This document shows positions 1 through 4,456 of a stretch of DNA of 5,346 nucleotides, in pieces (within the stretch, counting starts at the first letter, position 1; each line of letters starts with the position of its first letter). The stretch is from Sulfitobacter sp. (GTDB lineage Bacteria > Pseudomonadota > Alphaproteobacteria > Rhodobacterales > Rhodobacteraceae). Under the pieces are notes generated by a model that was not told the DNA's origin, searched no databases, and was given only the letters and a program-made list of their open reading frames with translations. The translations under genes were made by a program, and so were the position numbers. The stretch lies in the NCBI GenBank assembly GCA_026421135.1, contig JAPKCR010000218.1, forward strand, positions 1-5,346. The letters run 5' to 3'.

Positions 1-254
1 GGACAGATCATGCTCATCTCCCTAAATCGCTCCTTCAAACTCTGCCGCCCAGAGGTAAGACATGTGGTCACCTCGCTGAGGCTAAGCCCCAGTTCTTCGG
101 CAACTGAATGGATCGATGCCCTTTCCACATTAATGGCACGAACAACCTTTGCTCGTTCTGGTGGAAGCGTTGGCAAAAGCAAGTCAATGCAGTCGCATAT
201 CAGCGCCTCTAGCTCATCGTCATGACCTAGATTTGGCTTGCCTGGCGATTTCAT
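1..254 (-). CDS. Sigma-70 region-4-like HTH regulator, partial (C-terminus beyond left edge)
   Basis: The reading frame starts at ATG 254-252 and stays open to the left edge, giving 84 residues. AGGAG at 266-262 lies 7 bases before the start and fixes it. Residues about 25-78 look like sigma region 4: a LPPERAKVVRAI helix, then a helix-turn-helix around residues 47-72 (SVAEELGLSLSEVTTCL) and a basic exit helix (GRQSLKERF). There is no room for region 2 between the start and the HTH, so this is a region-4-only protein rather than a full sigma factor. The visible end (MSMICP) lines up with EICPVC in the ECF sigma factor encoded upstream, so a Cys-rich tail may follow outside the window. It lies downstream of that sigma gene on the same strand and is probably in the same operon. 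It may act as a DNA-binding co-regulator, but the target is unknown. The HTH family call is fairly sure; the role is inferred. Confidence 0.72.
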   Translation of the reverse strand, partial: MKSPGKPNLGHDDELEALICDCIDLLLPTLPPERAKVVRAINVERASIHSVAEELGLSLSEVTTCLTSGRQSLKERFREMSMIC

Positions 255-289
255 GAGAGCGCTCCTCAGTTGATTTTGCCCCAGAACAA

Positions 290-436
290 TTACTGCGCGG
301 TCATTAGGCTTTTTGAACTGGGGCTCCTCAAGGAACGCGGCGGCAGTAGATCGAGGATTTTTGCCTTCCGACGGGTTTCATATCGTCCAATCATTGGTGC
401 CCCCACACAAAGGCTTTTGTCGATAAGAAGACGCAT
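290..436 (-). CDS. Doubtful small ORF (48 aa) between two sigma-like genes
   Basis: This ATG-to-TAA frame of 48 residues fills most of the 196-base gap between the ECF sigma gene and the region-4-only gene, and runs in the same direction. It begins 14 bases after the sigma stop codon. A possible GAGGA overlaps that stop region but is spaced rather far from the ATG. The product is basic (TRRKAK near residues 21-26, several Arg/Ser/Lys in the second half). It has no membrane segment and no motif I recognise. It could be a small translationally coupled gene, a remnant, or chance; chance is a serious possibility. Confidence 0.2.
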   Translation of the reverse strand: MRLLIDKSLCVGAPMIGRYETRRKAKILDLLPPRSLRSPSSKSLMTAQ

Positions 437-450
437 ACCCTGGCCAATCC

Positions 451-1080
451 TCACATCTTGGCCATCAATTCAGTCATGTACGGGATCGGTAAGGACGTCA
501 CGTCGCGAGAATGATCACATTCGCATTGCATAAACCGGCCGTCGCCGCAGACCGGACAGATTTCAGCGATCTTTTTCTTTAACGCAATTCGGCTGCGATG
601 GGCTCGAACACGCAAGGTGTTCAGGTTAACGCCAAGGTCAGCCGCAATCGCGACACGTGGCTCGTCATGCAATTCAAGCCGCGACAACAATTCGGCTTGA
701 GCGGGCTCCAATTTCTGCATCGCCGCAGCAATGCAGCTGCATGCTGGTTCATCAAACTCTTCTGTCGCATGCTCTAGAACTTTGGTCTCGATAGCATACG
801 CTTCAGTGCCTCGGTTTCGGGTCGCCCGGCGCCGATAGTGATCAATCAGTGTGTGCCGCAACGTGGTGCCCAACCAGGCATCCAACCGCTTTCCGCTGTT
901 GATTGATCTGTGATTGCGTAGAACCTTCACGCAGAAGTCCTGAAAGACATCCTCTGCATCTTGCTGGGAATTGAGGCGTTTGCGAAGAAAGCCCAGAAAT
1001 TTGTTGCGGCATTCGATGAGTTTTGCCTCTGCTTCACGGCGCAAGACCTCTTTTGTCGGGTGTTTTGGTTCAGCGAACAT
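451..1080 (-). CDS. ECF-type RNA polymerase sigma factor with Cys-rich C-terminal tail
   Basis: This 209-residue protein has the two-domain layout of an extracytoplasmic-function sigma factor, which redirects core RNA polymerase to a small regulon. Region 2 spans about residues 21-88, with the core-binding/-10 recognition signature DAEDVFQDFCVKVLRN (41-56) and the helix LDAWLGTTLRHTLIDHYRRR (66-85). Region 4 spans about 117-171, with the HTH AIAADLGVNLNTLRVRAHRSR. After region 4 comes an unusual metal-ligand-like cluster, C175-x2-C178-x7-C186-x-C188-x-H190, which could bind zinc or another metal or sense redox state. The start at ATG 1080 is supported by AAAGGAG (1093-1087) with a 6-base spacer. 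The gene lies 53 bases after a small exported-protein gene and upstream of a region-4-only regulator, all on the minus strand. No membrane anti-sigma factor is visible, so the tail could replace one; that is inference. Length is normal for the family. Confidence 0.88.
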   Translation of the reverse strand: MFAEPKHPTKEVLRREAEAKLIECRNKFLGFLRKRLNSQQDAEDVFQDFCVKVLRNHRSINSGKRLDAWLGTTLRHTLIDHYRRRATRNRGTEAYAIETKVLEHATEEFDEPACSCIAAAMQKLEPAQAELLSRLELHDEPRVAIAADLGVNLNTLRVRAHRSRIALKKKIAEICPVCGDGRFMQCECDHSRDVTSLPIPYMTELMAKM

Positions 1081-1109
1081 GTTTCGCTCCTTTCACATGG
1101 TTTTGTGCA

Positions 1110-1127
1110 GCATCAAAGAATTGATGC
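1110..1127. repeat. Short perfect hairpin between exported-protein and sigma genes
   Basis: GCATCAA (1110-1116) and TTGATGC (1121-1127) form a perfect 7-bp inverted repeat around a 4-base loop. It sits in the 53-base gap between the stop of the small exported protein and the ribosome site of the sigma gene. No T-run follows on the minus strand, so it is not a classical terminator. It contains ATCAA-N4-TTGAT, the everted order of an Fnr box. It could be an RNA processing or attenuation element, or a protein site. Confidence 0.4.
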
Positions 1128-1133
1128 AGGCGA

Positions 1134-1499
1134 TCAGACCAGTGAAAGGGTGCAAGGTGGGCGTAAGGGCAAACATCCCGCCACGGATGGCAAGTAGCCT
1201 GCTAAAAGGAAGAGCTCCCGCGCAGAATGGAAACGCGGCAAAGCTAAGTCGTTGCTTGGAATAACAACGAGCGTACAACTGTAGCCAATATGGCAGTCTG
1301 CTTCTGCCGCAGAGGCGGCATGGCCGTCATCCGCCAAACTTAAATCAGTATCAGAGGTGACGGAAGCCTGGGTTGGCGGAACGCTATGATCAAGTTCTAG
1401 TGAGAGAGCCAAAACCGAGAAAGGAATCGCCAAGATCGCAGCAGTAACGGTTACTGTACGCATCCATTTGACCCAATTTCTCTGCATTGATCTAAGCAT
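1134..1499 (-). CDS. Small exported Cys-containing protein, unknown function
   Basis: I do not recognise this 121-residue product with certainty. A basic N-terminus (RNWVKWMR) is followed by a hydrophobic stretch at about residues 14-32 (VTVTAAILAIPFSVLALS), which reads as a signal peptide or single membrane anchor. The rest is probably periplasmic. It contains H60, a DCHIGYSC motif (C69, H70, C75) and two later cysteines (C109, C116), so metal binding or disulphides are possible. The C-terminus is Pro/Leu-rich. ATG codons occur at residues 1, 5 and 13; none has a strong ribosome site, and residue 13 would give a tighter signal peptide. Small secreted proteins of this layout are common beside copper-resistance genes, but that is only a contextual hint. 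It is the first gene of the minus-strand operon and is followed by the ECF sigma factor. The Fnr-like site lies 60 bases upstream of its start. Confidence 0.6.
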   Translation of the reverse strand: MLRSMQRNWVKWMRTVTVTAAILAIPFSVLALSLELDHSVPPTQASVTSDTDLSLADDGHAASAAEADCHIGYSCTLVVIPSNDLALPRFHSARELFLLAGYLPSVAGCLPLRPPCTLSLV

Positions 1500-1705
1500 A
1501 AATCCAGACTCTTACTCTCTAACACCTTCAGACTTAGCGACTCATACGAAAGATCGACTTGATGTGGATCAATCTTCATTGTTTTCCCATTCTGGAGACA
1601 ACTCGCATGGTCACCTTCATCCTTATTCGTCTGTTCATAGCGGCGGCTTCACCGTAAGACGGATCTGCTGCCCGTCTCTCGCTCAACAGAAACATCGGAT
1701 TTTAC
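1500..1705. other. Divergent intergenic region
   Basis: These 206 bases separate the minus-strand sigma operon from the plus-strand membrane-protein gene and should hold promoters for both. The one clear element is the Fnr-type dyad near its middle. A 16-codon frame (ATG 1607, stop 1655-1657) is preceded by GGAGA at 1594-1598 and would encode a hydrophobic peptide; I cannot tell it from chance. No convincing -10/-35 pair stands out on either strand. Confidence 0.5.
1559..1572. promoter_or_regulatory. Perfect Fnr/FixK-type box (TTGAT-N4-ATCAA)
   Basis: The sequence TTGATGTGGATCAA matches the full consensus bound by Fnr, FnrL and FixK proteins, with both five-base half-sites intact. Its centre lies about 66 bases upstream of the exported-protein start (minus strand) and about 140 bases upstream of the membrane-protein start (plus strand). 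With activation centred at -41.5, a minus-strand transcript would start near 1524, leaving a leader of about 25 bases, which is a good fit. On the plus strand the leader would be near 100 bases. The site suggests induction at low oxygen or redox change, probably of the sigma operon and possibly of both sides. Confidence 0.72.
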
Positions 1706-2179
1706 ATGTCATTACCCGCTAAAGTCCCCTATCGTCTGGCACCAGAAGTCGATCTGCTTGTATTGTCATTCTTGGGGCATTTTACATGGGAAATACTGCA
1801 GGCACCCTTGTTCGCAAGCCTCGGAAAAACTGATCATTTTGTCGGTATTGCCATCTGTTTGCAGGCAACATTTGGCGATTTGGCGATCGCGCTTGCTGCA
1901 TTCTGGGGCGCGGCATTCGTAGGCAAAGGCCGAGACTGGTTTGCGAGGACAGGTTCTGTGGCCCCTGCAGCATTTTTTGCAATTGGCCTGCTGGCGACCG
2001 TTGGGCTTGAATACCTTCATGCAGAATTGACGGGCCGTTGGGCCTATGATGGGGTTATGCCGCTCCTCCCATTTATTGGCACCGGCTTGTCCCCGATCTT
2101 GCAATGGGTCTTTGTTCCTATGCTCGTGCTTTGGTACATGCGCCGACTAAAGCCGAGAATTGTGAACCCTCGACAATAG
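1706..2179 (+). CDS. Four-helix integral membrane protein, unknown function
   Basis: The 157-residue product has four likely transmembrane segments, near residues 15-38, 48-72, 85-104 and 119-146. It ends with a basic tail (MRRLKPRIVNPRQ) that would face the cytoplasm. Conserved-looking polar positions sit inside or beside the helices: HFTWEILQAPLF (25-36), FGDLAIAL (56-63), LEYLHAELTGRWAYDG (101-116) and the PFIGTGLSPILQW stretch (122-134). I recall this pattern from uncharacterised inner-membrane proteins found in proteobacterial accessory and metal-related loci, but no function is known to me. The start at 1706 has only a weak CGGA 7 bases upstream. Its stop is a TAG and no homologous reading continues beyond it. 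It is the first plus-strand gene after the divergent promoter region, with 159 bases before the CBS-domain gene. Confidence 0.78.
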   Translation: MSLPAKVPYRLAPEVDLLVLSFLGHFTWEILQAPLFASLGKTDHFVGIAICLQATFGDLAIALAAFWGAAFVGKGRDWFARTGSVAPAAFFAIGLLATVGLEYLHAELTGRWAYDGVMPLLPFIGTGLSPILQWVFVPMLVLWYMRRLKPRIVNPRQ

Positions 2180-2280
2180 GCCCGCGCACATTTGAGCCGA
2201 TGGTGGTGGCGCATAGCGCATGTGACGGAGCTGGCAGCTGTAATGTTTCGGGGCAAGGAACGTCTTTAGTTCAAAGGCCG

Positions 2281-2294
2281 CTGATGTGCATCAG
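2281..2294. promoter_or_regulatory. Fnr-like dyad upstream of the CBS-BON gene
   Basis: CTGATG-TG-CATCAG is a perfect 6-bp inverted repeat. Read in the Fnr frame it is cTGAT-GTGC-ATCAg, keeping the TGAT/ATCA core and changing only the outermost base of each half-site. It matches the perfect box at 1559 in 11 of 14 positions. It ends 44 bases before the TTG start of the CBS-domain gene, which is close for an activator site at -41.5 with a very short leader. Binding by an Fnr/FixK/Dnr-type regulator, or repression of this gene, is plausible but weaker than for the perfect site. Confidence 0.45.
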
Positions 2295-2338
2295 ACTTTT
2301 CCGCAGTCAGAACATGAAGCGCAAAAGGCGAAACAGAC

Positions 2339-3031
2339 TTGAACGCATCAGATATCATGACCAAAACCGTCATTACAGGACAACCGGGAACCACAGTCGC
2401 GCAAGCAGCTGACCTAATGACGCAGAACCGGATTAGCGCCATTCCGGTCCTCAACAAAAATGTTAAGATCGTAGGTATCGTAAGCGAGGGCGATCTGCTG
2501 CGCCGGGTTGAAGGCGCTCAAGACCGGACCCGATCATGGTGGCTGTCGCTCTTCTCTTATAGCACGTCATCGGCCAGAGGATTTATCCAAGAACGGGGCC
2601 AGCACCTTGAGAATATCATGACGACACAGGTAACGACCATCGCGGTCGACATGCCTGTGGGCCAAATCGCCCAACTTCTGGACAAAAAGCATATCAAACG
2701 GGTCCCTGTGGTCGAAGATGAAAAACTGGTTGGCATTGGCAGCCGTGCCAATCTTTTGCAGGCACTCGCAGCCCAACCCATTTTTCATATCGGGTTTGAG
2801 GCTGACGAGGGCGAAAAGCGAAACATCGTCTTGGGAACTCTTGCGAACGTGCCTGGACTGAACCCGGTCCACTTGAACGTCGTTGTGTCAGGCAATCGCG
2901 TCGACGTCTGGGGTATCGTCAACTCCAACGACGAGGAGGCTGCGGCCGTGGTGGCCATGGACGCGACTGAGGGGCTGGGCGAAGTTTCGATGCATTTGGG
3001 CCGTATTCCAAACTATGCTTGGGGCATCTGA
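2339..3031 (+). CDS. Tandem CBS-domain protein with C-terminal BON-like domain
   Basis: This 230-residue cytosolic protein has a CBS pair: CBS1 at about residues 3-57 (opening SDIMTKTVITGQPGTTVAQA, with RISAIPV and IVGIVSEGDLLRR) and CBS2 at about 90-145 (ENIMTTQVTTI, KRVPVVEDEKLVGIGSRANLL). A Trp/Phe/Ser-rich linker (about 62-88) joins them. Residues about 157-225 form a BON-like domain (RNIVLGTLANVPGL, NVVVSGNRVDVWGIVNSNDEE). CBS pairs usually bind adenine nucleotides and act as energy or redox sensors; proteins of this CBS-BON layout are common in stress and low-oxygen regulons of proteobacteria. The start is TTG at 2339: an in-frame stop lies at 2315-2317, AAAAGG sits 8-10 bases upstream, and TTG gives the family-typical MNASDIMT opening. 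The next candidate, ATG 2357, would cut into CBS1. The Fnr-like dyad just upstream fits low-oxygen control. It looks intact, unlike the genes downstream. Confidence 0.88.
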   Translation: MNASDIMTKTVITGQPGTTVAQAADLMTQNRISAIPVLNKNVKIVGIVSEGDLLRRVEGAQDRTRSWWLSLFSYSTSSARGFIQERGQHLENIMTTQVTTIAVDMPVGQIAQLLDKKHIKRVPVVEDEKLVGIGSRANLLQALAAQPIFHIGFEADEGEKRNIVLGTLANVPGLNPVHLNVVVSGNRVDVWGIVNSNDEEAAAVVAMDATEGLGEVSMHLGRIPNYAWGI

Positions 3032-3100
3032 GGCGGCTGTCGTTACTAGTATTTAGAGTTTGGAGAAAGATATCACTGGGCAGACCATACCTCTTTCAAA

Positions 3101-3229
3101 GATGATCTTGGCGATGGCGGCGGCCTAGCACGTCGAAACTTTCTCTACTGTGCTACTACCAATGACAGCGTGGTTGCAGGTGGATCGGCCATCCGACGAT
3201 TGGCTAATTCCATGAACCCAACTGCTTAG
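3101..3229 (+). pseudogene. petA: Relic of Rieske iron-sulfur protein N-terminus (petA-like)
   Basis: In the frame read from 3101, 42 sense codons precede a TAG at 3227-3229. The product contains RRNFLYCAT (from 3131), then a VVAGG hydrophobic stretch, then LANSMNPTA. This follows the N-terminus of alphaproteobacterial Rieske subunits of cytochrome bc1, which I recall as TRRDFLYYAT, a hydrophobic Tat/anchor segment, then LVNQMNPSADV. The frame is open from 3050 but contains no ATG, GTG or TTG start. The hydrophobic helix is interrupted by polar residues (TNDS, RR). Everything after MNPTA, including the whole [2Fe-2S] domain, is missing. This is best read as a decayed scrap left by recombination or duplication. 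The match is by memory of the family pattern, and a chance resemblance is not fully excluded. Confidence 0.55.
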
Positions 3230-3238
3230 ATAGCGACA

Positions 3239-3270
3239 GAAAACATTAACTAGAAATTGAATATGTTTTC
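3239..3270. repeat. Inverted repeat upstream of the multicopper oxidase
   Basis: GAAAACAT (3239-3246) and ATGTTTTC (3263-3270) form a perfect 8-bp inverted repeat with a 16-base AT-rich spacer. The right arm ends one base before the AAAGGA ribosome site (3272-3277). It may be an operator or a leader hairpin controlling access to the ribosome site of the oxidase gene. AT-richness raises the odds of chance. Confidence 0.35.
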
Positions 3271-4203
3271 CAAAGGACCAGTTATGATCACGCGTCGCGC
3301 CACACTTTCCGGGGGGCTCGCCCTGCTGGCGACCCCTTCTCTTCTGACAACTCGGGCCTTTGCAGCAGAGCACGGGCGACCCCTGCATATTCCGCCGGTG
3401 ATGGAGGTCGATGGCGGTGCAGGCAATCATCTGATGGCGCGCAAGGGCCAACAGGAATTCCTGAGTGGCGTTCGGACATAGACGCTGGGATACGATCTCG
3501 ATTACCTTGGGCCAACCTTGCAGATGAAACGCGGTCAAACCGCACGCATGCAGGTTGGCAACCAGACCGATGATCCGGTCACAGCGCATTGGCACGCTGC
3601 CCATGTTCCAGGCAACATGGATGGCGGTCCACAAGTGGCCTTTGGCCCTGGCAAGACATGGGATGCTGAGCTGAATATCTCAAACCCCGCAGCCACGCTT
3701 TGGTATCACAGCCATGTGCACGGCCAAATCGGCAGCCAAGTCTATCGTGGTTTGGCTGGGTTTTTGCTTATCGATGATCCTGGCGCACCAGACGGATTGC
3801 CAAGCAATTACGGAGTGGACGACTTACCTGTCGTTGTTCAGGATCGATCCTTTAATCGCAGGGGGCAATTTGACTACGACCCCGGCGGCATGGCGACCAT
3901 CCAGGGCATTCGCGGATCGGAGATAATGGTCAATGGTGCGATCCAGCCTGTCGCTGACGTCCCACGTGGGTTGGTCCGTCTGCGCATTCTGAATGGATCG
4001 AACGCGCGTATCTACCAATTCTCATTTTCAGATCGCCGGAACTTTGCGCAAGTTGCCAGTGACGGCGGGTTACTGGCCGCACCTGTTTCGCGCAAGACCC
4101 TAACCCTTGTCCCCGCTGAACGCGCAGAAATCGTTGTGGACTTATCCCAAGACACGCAAACTGTTCGGCTCATCAGCGCAGATGACAACAACGCACCAAT
4201 GCG

Positions 4204-4223
4204 TGGTGGAATGATGGGGAGCA
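4204..4223 (+). repeat. 20-bp direct repeat, copy 1 (encodes Gly-Gly-Met-Met-Gly-Ser)
   Basis: This stretch, within the oxidase pseudogene, is identical to the one at 4375-4394. The two lie 171 bases (57 codons) apart in the same frame, and each encodes GGMMGS in a Met-rich loop. Such loops bind Cu(I) in CueO-type oxidases. The identity at DNA level is longer than the protein constraint alone requires and suggests a duplication within the Met-rich region. Confidence 0.6.
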
Positions 4224-4374
4224 GTTCGGATACAGGCCAATTTGACGTGATGACTCTGGAACCGCGCTCGGAATTGTCAGCGACGATGACACAAATGCCC
4301 AGCCGATTGCCAGCAGTAGAAATGGACTTTGACACGCCCGTCCGTACGCGCGACTTCACGCTCGACATGCATCT

Positions 4375-4394
4375 TGGTGGAATGATGGGGAGCA
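4375..4394 (+). repeat. 20-bp direct repeat, copy 2
   Basis: Second exact copy of the 4204-4223 sequence, coding GGMMGS just after LDMHL in the second Met-rich loop of the oxidase. The flanking bases differ on both sides, so the repeat unit is 20 bases. Confidence 0.6.
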
Positions 4395-4456
4395 TGGTCC
4401 GAGGCGCTTTTGGTGGCTCGACAATGAGCATCAACGGCCAAGGCTACGACATGAAT

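Noticed and set aside
278..324. GCCCCAG/CTGGGGC inverted repeat with a 33-base loop
   Set aside because: Seven-base arms with a long loop and no T-run; not convincing as a terminator or operator.
270..533. 87-codon plus-strand frame
   Set aside because: It is antisense to the end of the sigma gene, Arg/Ser-rich without motifs, and lacks a ribosome site.
1607..1657. 16-codon hydrophobic peptide frame preceded by GGAGA
   Set aside because: Too short to separate from chance, with no homologous pattern recognised; mentioned only within the intergenic description.
1468..1722. 84-codon plus-strand frame with a His/Ser-rich middle in the divergent region
   Set aside because: It overlaps the starts of both flanking genes, has no ribosome site, and no family pattern; the histidines look like chance in noncoding DNA.
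3125..3634. 169-codon minus-strand frame opposite the oxidase 5' region
   Set aside because: No family pattern; it is a shadow of the oxidase, whose copper motifs are clear on the plus strand.
4012..4434. 140-codon minus-strand frame
   Set aside because: Antisense shadow of the Met-rich part of the oxidase; no recognisable domain.
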